NCBI RefSeq assembly: GCF_003605435.1
Contig: NZ_QXQB01000001.1
Coordinates: 62,001-126,000, forward strand
Source of the DNA: Paenibacillus pinisoli
GTDB taxonomy: Bacteria; Bacillota; Bacilli; Paenibacillales; Paenibacillaceae
DNA: 64,000 bases
Reading direction: 5' to 3'
Shown here piece after piece: positions 17,863 through 26,323 of this stretch (its first letter is position 1; each line of letters begins with the position of its first letter). The notes under the pieces were generated by a model, which was not told the DNA's origin, did not search any database, and saw only the letters and a program-made list of their open reading frames with translations. The position numbers and the translations under genes are program-made.

Positions 17863-19116
17863 TTATTCTTGCACAGCTTCAGCCTGGGCGGGCTTGCCGG
17901 CTTCGAGCAATCGCTTGTTGCTTACAAAGAAAATAGTCAGAATCACCATAAGAAGTCCCGTGGCGATTAGCAGCCATTCGATCTGGACGACATCGGCCAG
18001 CGGGCCGAAGATAAGCATCCCGATTGGCATCATGGAAGTCGAGATCATCCCGAACACGCCGAAGATGCGGCCTAGATAATTGGGATCCACCTTTTCTTGC
18101 AGCATGACGGTTGTCGGCGTATTGAAGATAGGCATCGCAACGCCGAATATCCCCATGAACACCAGATAAATCCAGAACACTGGAGACAAGCCTAGCGCTA
18201 CGGTGCAAACCGCCATGATCAAGCTGGCTATGGTCATCGTATAGACTTTATTTTTGAAGCCGCCCCAGGACGCGATAATTCCTCCGCCCGCCATCATGCC
18301 GATAGAAAACGCAATTTCAATGGCAGTCAGCCGCCATACTTCGTCCCCGAAGGTGCGGGTGGTTTGCAGCGGGGTCAGGAATGCGGCAGGCGCCATCAAC
18401 ACAAAGAAAATGGCAAAGAAAATAAAAAAGGTTTTCAGGAAAGCATGCTGCCCGATATAGCGAAGCCCTTCCTTGAAATCATCCAGATAGCCGGTTTGCT
18501 GAGATTCGGATGCTTTTTTGTGAAGCGGAATTTTAAGAAAGAAAAACAGGGTCGAAATCGCAATAGCCGCTGTCACTACGTCGATAAACAAGATCATTTC
18601 GATGGAGGCCGCTGTCATAAGACCTGCGCTGACAATAGGAGCAACGAACATAATGATCGCTTGGATGCTTCCGTTAATGCCATTCACTCTTGTTAGTTTA
18701 TCTTGAGGCACGATTTGCGGCAGTATCGCTCCTACTGCAGGCGTCTGGATTCCCGCACCGAGGGCGCGTACGGCCGCAATTACGAAGAAGAGCCACATCG
18801 CCTCATAGCCCAGCATAAATGTAATGGCAAGGATTAGCGTTACAAACGCAATCATCCCGTCCGCAATCATAATAAGATTTTTCCGGTTGAACCGGTCCGC
18901 CCATACACCGGCGAACGGCGAGAGCAAGAAAGTAGGGATGAATCCGCAGATGATGTAAAGCGTCATCATAATGCCGGACTGCGTCGTCAATGTGATGTAC
19001 CACATGATCGCATATTGCACCAGGGCGGACCCGAATAGCGAGAGCGTCTGCCCGCTTAGAAATAAGATAATGTTTCTTTTCCAATGATTGAATTTGTACT
19101 CTTCCGAGTGCGGCAT
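17863..19116 (-). CDS. Major facilitator superfamily exporter (macrolide/enterobactin-exporter type)
   Basis: A 417-residue MFS protein with about twelve transmembrane segments. The MFS loop 2-3 motif appears as GVWADRFNRKNLIMIADG, and the N-terminus (NIILFLSGQTLSLFGSALVQ) matches the DHA3-type family that includes MefA macrolide exporters and EntS. It probably exports a drug or metabolite by proton antiport; the substrate is not predictable. The ATG at 19116 has only a GAAAGGG ten bases upstream. Upstream lies a long noncoding region with palindromes and tandem repeats, so its control may be unusual. Confidence 0.85.
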   Translation of the reverse strand: MPHSEEYKFNHWKRNIILFLSGQTLSLFGSALVQYAIMWYITLTTQSGIMMTLYIICGFIPTFLLSPFAGVWADRFNRKNLIMIADGMIAFVTLILAITFMLGYEAMWLFFVIAAVRALGAGIQTPAVGAILPQIVPQDKLTRVNGINGSIQAIIMFVAPIVSAGLMTAASIEMILFIDVVTAAIAISTLFFFLKIPLHKKASESQQTGYLDDFKEGLRYIGQHAFLKTFFIFFAIFFVLMAPAAFLTPLQTTRTFGDEVWRLTAIEIAFSIGMMAGGGIIASWGGFKNKVYTMTIASLIMAVCTVALGLSPVFWIYLVFMGIFGVAMPIFNTPTTVMLQEKVDPNYLGRIFGVFGMISTSMMPIGMLIFGPLADVVQIEWLLIATGLLMVILTIFFVSNKRLLEAGKPAQAEAVQE

Positions 19117-19343
19117 GGTATAGGTACCCTTTCATTTTGTTATCGTTTCGTCATTCATCTCCAACTTACTCCACGATTATATCCAATATGTACTTGCATA
19201 TACCGGCAGCTGCTTGGTTGTCCTCCCCTCTGAACTCCACACTTCACTTTATCACGAAAATCGGCTCAATATTTCTTTTGATTTGCTAAATATTTGCTAA
19301 GGCGTTGAAGTGCAATTGAAACTCATGCAATCAATGCGACAAA

Positions 19344-19379
19344 ATTAATTAATGACAATAATTATTGGCATTAATTAAT
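19344..19379. repeat. 36-bp AT-rich near-perfect palindrome
   Basis: ATTAATTAATG (19344-19354), one base, CAATAATTATTG (19356-19367, itself palindromic), one base, then CATTAATTAAT (19369-19379). Only the two single bases flanking the centre do not pair. It has no U tract, so it is not an ordinary terminator. It lies about 230 bp upstream of the MFS start and about 100 bp before the 100-bp repeats. A further 6-1-6 palindrome is at 19429-19441. Confidence 0.85.
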
Positions 19380-19485
19380 AGACTTGGTGCAGTTATTTAG
19401 CTAATTTCACTGCACTTTCACGAGTAAATTAACGACGTTAACCATTTGTGCAGACTTACACGTCCACAGCATGGCGTGCTGCCCT

Positions 19486-20363
19486 AGTAGCGATATTTCG
19501 CACCGTTTCAAGCTCAGAATCGCTACAAAAGACATTGTAGCAACGCCACACGTTGCTACACCCGTCAAACGGGCGAAAATAGGCATCTAGCGGTGTATAG
19601 CACCGTTACAAGCTCGAAATCGCTGCAAAAGAAATTGTAGCAACGCCACACGTTGCTACACCCGTCAAACGGGCGATAATACGCATTTAGCGGTGCGTAG
19701 CACCGTTACAAGCTCGAAATCGCTGCAAAAGAAATTGTAGCAACGCCACACGTTGCTACACTCGCCAAACGGGCGATAATACGCATTTAGCGGTGCGTAG
19801 CACCGTTACAAGCTCGGATTCGCCACAAAAGACATTGTAACAACGCCACACGTTGCTACACCCGTCAAACGGGCGATAATACGCATCTAGCGGTGTATAG
19901 CACCGTTACAAGCTCGAAATCGCTGCAAAAGACATTGTAGCAACGCCACACGTTCCTACACCTGTCAAACGGGCGATAATACGCATTTAGCGGTGCGTAG
20001 CACCGTTACAAGCTCGGATTCGCCACAAAAGACATTGTAACAACGCCACACGTTGCTACACTCGCCTAACGGGCGATAATACGCATCTAACGGTGTGTAG
20101 CACCGTTACAAGCTCGAAATCGCTGCATAAGACATTGTAGCAACGCCATACGTTGCTACACTCGCCAAACGGGCGATAATACGCATCTAACGGTGTGTTG
20201 CACCGTTACATGCTCGAAATCGCTGCAAAAGACATTGTAGCAACGCCACACGTTGCTACACTCGCCAAACGGCCGATAATACGCATCTAACGGTGTGTTG
20301 CACCGTTACAAGCTCGGATTCGCCGCAAAATTCGATTTAGTAACGCCACACGTTGCTAATCGC
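19486..20363. repeat. Tandem array of about nine 100-bp repeats with internal hairpins
   Basis: The anchor CAACGCCACACGTTGCTACA recurs at 19541, 19641, 19741, 19841, 19941, 20041, 20141, 20241 and, with small changes, 20341, giving an exact 100-bp period. Copies differ at only a few positions. Each unit contains three inverted repeats: CGGTG-N5-CACCG (up to 8 bp, TAACGGTG with CACCGTTA), GTAGCAACG-CCACA-CGTTGCTAC, and a short CCCGT-CAA-ACGGG or TCGCC/GGCGA stem. No gene was found inside. Array ends are partial copies. Function unknown. Confidence 0.95.
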
Positions 20364-20588
20364 ACTATAATGGCTTCCAAATGGCTTCCAAAACTAGATA
20401 TGAAACGGTTTCAATAGTGGACGCACAAAATTATTGGCGGCGGGGTTACGCTTAATATGCCAGTGTAAGTTGGGGAAATTCCAGTCTTTTCTTCGGTTTG
20501 TTGATTGCAGTCCGGGCTGCGGTACCACTGATCACATGGTGATACAGACCCCCTAGCCCGCCTACAATATAAAAAATTTGCAGAAGGA

Positions 20589-20897
20589 TTAGCCCTCCGT
20601 AAGGTCAGCGTGAAGCTCGCTTGCAACTTCGATCATCTTGGGAACTACCGCTTCGTTCGAGACGGCGACGTACAAGTCGCCCATATAATGGCGGAATGGA
20701 ATCTTGTTCTCGCCGTGGTGCCACATGAAAAAATCTCCGTCAATGGTCATCGTGCTTTCAGGGCCTTTCACCGTAAAGGATGAAGCGTATTCGAAATCAG
20801 GCTTAGATGCAAAATATTGCTTGCACTCCTCTAATGTAATCTCCTGATCTAAGATCTGTTCTTGAAAGCTTCGGGTAATTCGGAATCGTTGGCTCAT
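20589..20897 (-). CDS. Conserved hypothetical small protein
   Basis: A 102-residue soluble protein with no recognised domain. It has a mixed alpha/beta look: an N-terminal helix region (SFQEQILDQEITLEECKQYF), a beta-rich middle (FEYASSFTVKGPESTMTIDGD) with a WHHGENKIPF motif, and an acidic C-terminus. There is no signal peptide or membrane segment. ATG at 20897 is supported by GGGAGG at a good distance. It stands alone between the repeat array and the aldo/keto reductase gene. It is probably a real gene because of its ribosome-binding site and codon pattern, but no function is proposed. Confidence 0.7.
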   Translation of the reverse strand: MSQRFRITRSFQEQILDQEITLEECKQYFASKPDFEYASSFTVKGPESTMTIDGDFFMWHHGENKIPFRHYMGDLYVAVSNEAVVPKMIEVASELHADLTEG

Positions 20898-20992
20898 GGC
20901 AATGCCTCCCGTTCATAGTGGCTTGTATCACGTTTAAAATTCTAAATATAATGCGTTCAATTCCTATAGTCAAGGTTTTGCAAATAACCAAC

Positions 20993-21033
20993 AAAAAAAC
21001 CACCGGACTGCTCAGGCAGAACGGCGGCTGTTC
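20993..21033 (-). terminator. Intrinsic terminator of the aldo/keto reductase gene
   Basis: CCGCCG pairs with CGGTGG (one G-U) around a long loop, followed on the minus strand by seven U. Confidence 0.65.
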
Positions 21034-21052
21034 TTAACTTTTATCATATCCG

Positions 21053-22033
21053 TCACTCAAAGCCAACAATTCGATGAGGAACATACGGCTCCTCAAGCGA
21101 CGCTATTTCCTCTGCCGTTAATTGCAGTGACAGCGCCGCTGCGCCATCTTCCAGATGCGAGATTTTGGTAGCTCCAATAATCGGGGCGGCAACCGGCTCC
21201 TTCTGAAGCAGCCAAGCGAGCGCCACCTGCGCGCGCGGCACGCCGCGCCGCTCTGCAATCGCAGCTGCCCTCTCCACGATTACCCGGTCCATGTCTGCTG
21301 TGGCATCGTATTTGGACCGCTGCACTTGATCCGTCTCGGACCGGTGAGTCGCCTCCGACCAGTCACGGGTCAATCTGCCGGAAGCGAGCGGACTATACGG
21401 AATAACGCCGATCTTCTCTTCTCGGCATAACGGCAGCATCTCCCTCTCCTCTTCGCGATACAGCAGATTAAGATGGTTTTGCATCGAGACGAACCTGGTC
21501 CAGCCATGGCGCTCAGCCACATACAGCGCCTTCTGGAATTGCCAGGCATACATCGCTGAAGCTCCGATATATCTGGCTTTTCCCGCTTTAACGACATCAT
21601 GCAAGGCTTCCATCGTCTCTTCGATCGGCGTATAGTAATCCCAGCGGTGAATTTGATAAAGGTCTATATAATCTGTTCCTAGCCGCTTAAGGCTTTTGTC
21701 TATCTCGCTCATAATCGCTTTTCGGGACAACCCCGCCCCATTAGGTCCAGGATGCATGCGGAAGTGAACTTTGGTGGCAATGACAACTTCATCCCGGTTG
21801 GCATACTCCTTTAATGCCCGTCCCACAATTTCTTCGCTTGTTCCATCTGAATATACATTTGCTGTATCAAAAAAGTTGATGCCGAGCTCCAGCGCCTTCT
21901 TCAGAATGGGCCTGCTCCTATCCTCATCCAGCACCCATGGATGGATCCATCGATCGGCTTCGCCAAAGCCCATGCATCCCAGACATATTCGCGAAACATC
22001 CAATCCGGTATTCCCAAGCTTCACATATTCCAC
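21053..22033 (-). CDS. Aldo/keto reductase
   Basis: About 326 residues, TIM-barrel NADPH-dependent reductase of the AKR superfamily (YajO/IolS-like group). Motifs seen: FFDTANVYSDGTSEE with the catalytic Asp and Tyr, the catalytic Lys in VVIATKVHF, the His in YQIHRWDY, and IGVIPYSPLASGRLTR in the cofactor region. The frame reaches GTG at 22045, but that codon touches the AAGGAG. GTG at 22033 is better spaced and gives MEYVKLGNTGLDVSRICLG, the usual family N-terminus. It likely reduces aldehydes in the cytosol; exact substrate unknown. Single-gene unit with its own terminator. Confidence 0.9.
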   Translation of the reverse strand: MEYVKLGNTGLDVSRICLGCMGFGEADRWIHPWVLDEDRSRPILKKALELGINFFDTANVYSDGTSEEIVGRALKEYANRDEVVIATKVHFRMHPGPNGAGLSRKAIMSEIDKSLKRLGTDYIDLYQIHRWDYYTPIEETMEALHDVVKAGKARYIGASAMYAWQFQKALYVAERHGWTRFVSMQNHLNLLYREEEREMLPLCREEKIGVIPYSPLASGRLTRDWSEATHRSETDQVQRSKYDATADMDRVIVERAAAIAERRGVPRAQVALAWLLQKEPVAAPIIGATKISHLEDGAAALSLQLTAEEIASLEEPYVPHRIVGFE

Positions 22034-22237
22034 TCGGCGGTTCACTCCTTCTGGTCGTTTTCCTCCCTAGTGTAACGTATGAAGCCAGCGCTCAGTCAAG
22101 CGAAAATCATTGATCCGCTACCCTTCCAATAGAGTTACTGTCTACCTTCATGCTAACATTCATAGCTTAAGTGCTCATAAACACCAGCTTATTTCTATAC
22201 CCATTTTTGTCTGAAATTTATTGAGTGTTAAAAACAA

Positions 22238-22268
22238 ACAAAAAAGCAGGCCCACAAACGGACCTGCT
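22238..22268 (-). terminator. Intrinsic terminator of the SRPBCC gene
   Basis: GCAGG-CCC (22246-22253) pairs with GGACCTGC (22260-22267) with one G-U; AAAAAA before it gives the minus-strand U tract. Confidence 0.75.
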
Positions 22269-22296
22269 CATCTATTAAACGGTGAATATACTGCTT

Positions 22297-22725
22297 TTAG
22301 CCCTGCGCTTCTGCATGCTTTTTGAAATTGTCGAGTATAGCCTGCCATCCGGCTTGCTGCATCTCGACCGCATTGGTCTGTTCCGCTTCGAAGGTTTCAA
22401 CTACACGGGTAGCTTCCCCCTGGGAGATAAAGTCGATAGCGACCTTTCTGCCGTCTCCAAGCGTATAAGCGATACGCTCATGCTCGCTCACTTCATCGTA
22501 TACCCCGCCAAAGTCGAATCCAAAGCTGCCATCCTTGGCTTCCATTCTGGAAGAGAAGGCGCCGCCTGCTCTGAGGTCATTCTCAGCATGCGGAGTATGC
22601 CAGTCTTCGGAAGCGTTGTTCCATTGCTTAATATGCTCCGGCTGTGTCCAATAGTCCCATACTCTCTCGACAGGGGCTTGAACGATTGCTTCTACTGTAA
22701 TCTTGGTCGGATTCTCTGTGCTCAC
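22297..22725 (-). CDS. SRPBCC (AHSA1-type) domain protein
   Basis: A 142-residue protein of the AHSA1/START-like SRPBCC fold. The N-terminal strand-helix signature VEAIVQAPVERVWDYWTQPE is followed by HIKQWNNASEDWHTPHAEND, then GGVYDEVSEHERIAYTLGDG, and a final long helix (GWQAILDNFKKHAEA). Such proteins bind hydrophobic ligands in a deep cavity; many are of unknown function. The GTG start at 22725 is supported by GGAGG eight bases upstream. It is a single-gene unit. Confidence 0.88.
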   Translation of the reverse strand: MSTENPTKITVEAIVQAPVERVWDYWTQPEHIKQWNNASEDWHTPHAENDLRAGGAFSSRMEAKDGSFGFDFGGVYDEVSEHERIAYTLGDGRKVAIDFISQGEATRVVETFEAEQTNAVEMQQAGWQAILDNFKKHAEAQG

Positions 22726-22894
22726 TGAAATGGCCTCCTCAATTGAAATTGCTGCCTGTCCTTAGAATAACATAAAAACAGTTTCTTGATTTCTTTTGGA
22801 TTGCGATTCTAGCAAGTTGCGACCGTTACCATTCCCCAAAAAAGCGGAGGCCATTCATCATTACATCATTTTGCCACGCTCAGTAAGGTTGATT

Positions 22895-23359
22895 TTAGCT
22901 GTGTTCATCGAGCAGCCGTTCCAGAAATGCCGCAAAAGTAGGCGCGTACACATCAATAATTCCGTTCATCATATCATGGCACATGACCGGGAATTCGCCT
23001 TGCTCGTCTCTTGAAGAAATATCAAAAAAATACTGCTCGTCCGAATCCGGAGTATATACATCAAGCCTATTCGGAAAATGCTCCTTCCTATATTCATCTT
23101 CCAGATTGAGGCGGTGCATATATATCAAATCAGCATCGGTAATATCCCTATGCTCCGGCTCGTCAAGCGTCAGAATCCATCCGCCGTTCAGATAAGCGTT
23201 GCCATACTCCCTTATCCACCAGAGATAAGACGGGGGCAGGCTGAATCCCAGCTCAGACTCAGCCGTTGTAATCCACTCCTCATTCTTTACCCCGCGGCCC
23301 CGATGCCATCTGATTGCGCTCGTTTTCTCAAGTTTTTCGGCCAACTGTTCATACATCAT
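22895..23359 (-). CDS. SMI1/KNR4 (SUKH) family protein
   Basis: A 154-residue SUKH-superfamily protein. Core motifs are ESELGFSLPPSYLWWIREYG near residues 34-53, NGGWILTLDEP, and the C-terminal SFAAFLERL-like APTFAAFLERLLDE. In bacteria many SUKH proteins are immunity proteins against contact-dependent or polymorphic toxins; others are housekeeping. No toxin gene is adjacent, so it could be an orphan immunity protein. The first of two tandem ATGs has AAGGAG six bases upstream. Confidence 0.82.
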   Translation of the reverse strand: MMYEQLAEKLEKTSAIRWHRGRGVKNEEWITTAESELGFSLPPSYLWWIREYGNAYLNGGWILTLDEPEHRDITDADLIYMHRLNLEDEYRKEHFPNRLDVYTPDSDEQYFFDISSRDEQGEFPVMCHDMMNGIIDVYAPTFAAFLERLLDEHS

Positions 23360-23500
23360 GGTATTCTCCTTCCGCTAGATGAAGCTGCATTACCCTTAAT
23401 ACGCTTTGCAACTAGCAGAAGTTACATGACTATTCTCTCATTTCTCTCAGTCGGCACGATCCAAATACGCTACTCATGGACTAGTGATGATAAAACCGGC

Positions 23501-25612
23501 TCAATCGTTTTCGGGAAAAATTCTTTGCAGCCAGTCCCTCTTCCACTCTTCCCGTTCCTTCTTCTCCTGCTCCTTCTTTCGTTTCCTTTCTTCTTTCTCT
23601 TGCTCTTTCTTTTTCTTCTTTTCCTCTTTCGACTTATCCTTCTGCCATTTATTCCACTCTTTCTCCTGCCGCTCCTTCTCCTTGGCCGCTTTCTCTTCAT
23701 AATCCTTCCGCTTCAAATCATCAACCGCTTTAACGGCTGGGAACGGGATCACGGGCTGATTCTGCAGCGCTTGGCTCATAATTTCCTGGAATACGACTGC
23801 GGCAGCCTTCGAGGACGTCGTCAAATAATGGCTGGTATCCGGATTATCATAGCCAAGCCATACGGCGCCGACAAGCTGCGGCGTATAGCCGACAAACCAA
23901 TTATCCCTGGCTCCGCCTGCAACACCGGGCATCTCCGTAGTGCCGGTCTTGCCGGCAACTTCCCTGCCTGCGACCGCCGCCGACTTGCCGCTGCCTTGCT
24001 CGACTACGCCTTTCAGCATAGCAGTCATCAATTGAGCGATTTCAGAGGAAGTCACTTTCGTTGCCGGTACATCCTTGCGCTCTGCCAGGATGGAACCGTC
24101 AGCCGATTCAATGCGCAGAATGGTATGGCTCTGAGCCCTGTTCCCTTCATTCGCGAACGTGCCGAACGCTTCTGCCATATGCAGCGGAGATACGCCATGC
24201 TGCATTCCGCCAAGCGCAAGACCCAACGTGCGGTCCTCCGCTTCCAGCGGCAAGCCGAATCTGGTGGCAGCATCGATTCCTTGCCCGATGCCCATCTCAT
24301 TTAGCAGCTTGACAGCAGGTATGTTGTAGGACTGAATTAATGCTTCATACAGCGTGACATTGCCATGGAACTTCTGATCCACATTCCTTGGCTCATAGGT
24401 TCCGAAGCGTACCGGTTCATCCTGGATCCGGCTGTCCGGCCGGAAGCCGTTCTCGAGCGCCGGCGTGTAGACGGCTAGCGGCTTGATGGTAGAACCCGGC
24501 TGCCTGCGCAGCTGCACCGCGCGATTGAATCCGCGGAACGGCTGCTTGCCTCTGCCGCCGACAACGGCTTTGATCCCGCCGTCGCGCGGATCGGTCAGCA
24601 CAACCCCCCCCTGAATGAGCTGGTCGCCCATGCTCTGCGGGAATAGGCTCTCATTGGCGAATGCTTTCTCCGCAGCCTGCTGCATGCTAGGATTCAGCGT
24701 TGTATAGATGCGCAAGCCGCCATGCAGCACATCGTTTTCGGTTAGTCCATACACATTAATCGCCTCTCGGATGACCTGATCCGTATAGTACGGATACTGA
24801 ATCGCATCTGACCGGTTCGGCCTGGATTCCCTCAGCGTCAGCGGTTCCTTCACTGCAAGCTCGTATTCTTGCTGCCCGATATAACCTTGATTTTTCATCA
24901 GGGACAGCACAAGATTGCGTCTTTCGATAGCTTGCTCTGGCCGTTTGTAAGGGGATAGTACGGAGGGCGCCTTCACCAGCCCTGCCAGCATAGCCGCTTC
25001 CGCATGAGTCAGCCCGGAAGCAGGCTTTCCGAAATACACCTCCGCAGCCCGCTTAATGCCCCACGCTCCTTCGCCAAAATAGATTTGATTCAGATACATC
25101 GTCATAATTTGCTCTTTGCTGTATTGATCTTCAATCTTCTGGGCCAAGAGCACTTCATTCCACTTGCGCTTCCATGTCCGTTCATGGGACAGGAACACAT
25201 TTTTCGCCAGCTGCTGGGTGATGGTGCTGCCGCCTTGGACAGTCTGGCCTGCCGATGCGTTCTGCATCAGCGCGCGTCCGATTCCCCATACATCCATGCC
25301 TTCATGCTCGTAAAATCGCTTATCTTCCACCGCCACAATGGCATGAATCATATGCTGCGGGATCTCCTCATAAGTAACAGGTTCAATCTCGTTCAAAGAT
25401 ATGACAACCGCTTCTTCGCCATTTTCATCGTACAGCACAGTAGCCGCCGGAAGCGGTTCATCCAGCTCCGTCACGTCCTGCGCCGCTACCAGCATGCGCA
25501 GCCCGAACCACCCCGAAACCCCCATTGCCAAGACGATTAGGCCAAGCAGGATCAGCCCTCTTTTCCATAACAAACTTCGCCGCGTACGGGCCTCTGTCTT
25601 TGTCTTGCTCAT
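23501..25612 (-). CDS. Class A penicillin-binding protein 1 (transglycosylase/transpeptidase)
   Basis: A 703-residue bifunctional peptidoglycan synthase. After a short basic cytoplasmic tail and one membrane anchor (about residues 17-35), the GT51 glycosyltransferase domain shows EDKRFYEHEGMD and GGSTITQQLAKNVF. The transpeptidase domain has the active-site GSTIKP (SxxK), SYN, and GKTGTTEMPG motifs. The C-terminus, about 70 residues after VKAVDDLKRKDYEE, is an extreme Lys/Glu-rich, probably coiled or extended tail. It builds and crosslinks cell-wall glycan outside the membrane. ATG 25612 has GGGAGGA. It diverges from a small secreted-protein gene. Confidence 0.92.
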   Translation of the reverse strand: MSKTKTEARTRRSLLWKRGLILLGLIVLAMGVSGWFGLRMLVAAQDVTELDEPLPAATVLYDENGEEAVVISLNEIEPVTYEEIPQHMIHAIVAVEDKRFYEHEGMDVWGIGRALMQNASAGQTVQGGSTITQQLAKNVFLSHERTWKRKWNEVLLAQKIEDQYSKEQIMTMYLNQIYFGEGAWGIKRAAEVYFGKPASGLTHAEAAMLAGLVKAPSVLSPYKRPEQAIERRNLVLSLMKNQGYIGQQEYELAVKEPLTLRESRPNRSDAIQYPYYTDQVIREAINVYGLTENDVLHGGLRIYTTLNPSMQQAAEKAFANESLFPQSMGDQLIQGGVVLTDPRDGGIKAVVGGRGKQPFRGFNRAVQLRRQPGSTIKPLAVYTPALENGFRPDSRIQDEPVRFGTYEPRNVDQKFHGNVTLYEALIQSYNIPAVKLLNEMGIGQGIDAATRFGLPLEAEDRTLGLALGGMQHGVSPLHMAEAFGTFANEGNRAQSHTILRIESADGSILAERKDVPATKVTSSEIAQLMTAMLKGVVEQGSGKSAAVAGREVAGKTGTTEMPGVAGGARDNWFVGYTPQLVGAVWLGYDNPDTSHYLTTSSKAAAVVFQEIMSQALQNQPVIPFPAVKAVDDLKRKDYEEKAAKEKERQEKEWNKWQKDKSKEEKKKKKEQEKEERKRKKEQEKKEREEWKRDWLQRIFPEND

Positions 25613-25740
25613 TGCTTAGTCCTCCCGAATCGGTTTTCTTCCCATAACATTCGTAAGGAGTTGCCGTTTTGAGTCGTTCGGCCTACCCGGCAGGATAACC
25701 GTATTCCCATTCAGAGTTCTTTGAATTGGTATATAATAGA

Positions 25741-25817
25741 AAATAACCGCATGGGGATCCAGCTTGTTAAGAGTCGGCATCGACTCTCGTTTTGGATCCC
25801 GAATGCGGTTATTTTTT
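25741..25817. ncRNA. Three-tier hairpin element; candidate small RNA
   Basis: AAATAACCGCAT (25741-25752) pairs with ATGCGGTTATTT (25803-25814). Inside it GGGATCC (25754-25760) pairs with GGATCCC (25794-25800), and inside that AGAGTCG (25770-25776) pairs with CGACTCT (25781-25787) around GCAT. A TATAAT at 25733-25738 precedes it and a T run follows, as for a short RNA ending in its own terminator. It lies between the divergent PBP1 and secreted-protein genes. A structured leader or bidirectional terminator are alternatives. Confidence 0.5.
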
Positions 25818-25921
25818 GGGAATTTGAACGATCTGTTTATAGAGAGGAGGGATAGCAGTCAGTTGAGGGTCATCCGGTTAGGTTATATCTGAGCTGTGCC
25901 AATTCGAGGGAGGTTATGAGG

Positions 25922-26272
25922 ATGAAGAAAGCGATATTAATATTGTTGACTGTATTTTTTACTTTTGCCGCCACCGCTTCGGCCGACGGCGGATATCATG
26001 CGGTGAATCCGTCCGGCAACTATGATCTGCGAGCCGGCATTCAATGCTTCTCCAGCACGCCATGCGACGTGACGATTAAGGTTTACCGCGCCGATCCTTA
26101 TGGCTCGCCTTCTTACTTGGTTTTCCAAACGACTAGAACCGTATCCGGTTCCTATACCGAACTCAGCATTCCCGTCGGATACTTGTCATCGGGCAATTAT
26201 ATTACAGATTTCACGTACAGCAACTACTATTGTTCCATGGATCATGTCCATCTGATGCCAACATCTTATTGA
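25922..26272 (+). CDS. Small secreted protein, unknown
   Basis: A precursor of 116 residues. The signal peptide (MKKAILILLTVFFTFAATAS) is cleaved probably after ASA, leaving about 95 residues that are rich in Ser, Tyr and Thr and predicted beta-stranded. It has three cysteines (C42-type pair CFSSTPCDV and one near the end). ATG at 25922 is chosen over 25916 because GGGAGG is then eight bases upstream. Similar in size and make-up to the secreted proteins at 31011 and 36230, but without obvious sequence repeats in common. No function recognised. Confidence 0.8.
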   Translation: MKKAILILLTVFFTFAATASADGGYHAVNPSGNYDLRAGIQCFSSTPCDVTIKVYRADPYGSPSYLVFQTTRTVSGSYTELSIPVGYLSSGNYITDFTYSNYYCSMDHVHLMPTSY

Positions 26273-26288
26273 GTAGCGCAAGAAGCTT

Positions 26289-26319
26289 GAAGCCCTTCGA
26301 CATATGGCCGAAGGGCTTC
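26289..26319. terminator. Strong hairpin terminator between convergent genes
   Basis: GAAGCCCTTCG (26289-26299) pairs perfectly with CGAAGGGCTTC (26309-26319). It serves the secreted-protein gene and the convergent serine hydrolase gene; U tracts are short. Confidence 0.75.
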
Positions 26320-26323
26320 CTCA

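Noticed and set aside
19486..20363. Possible CRISPR array
   Set aside because: The whole 100-bp unit repeats, with no unique spacers, and no cas genes are in the window.
23078..24304. 408-codon plus-strand frame
   Set aside because: It is antisense to the well-defined PBP1 and SMI1 genes and shows no family motifs.
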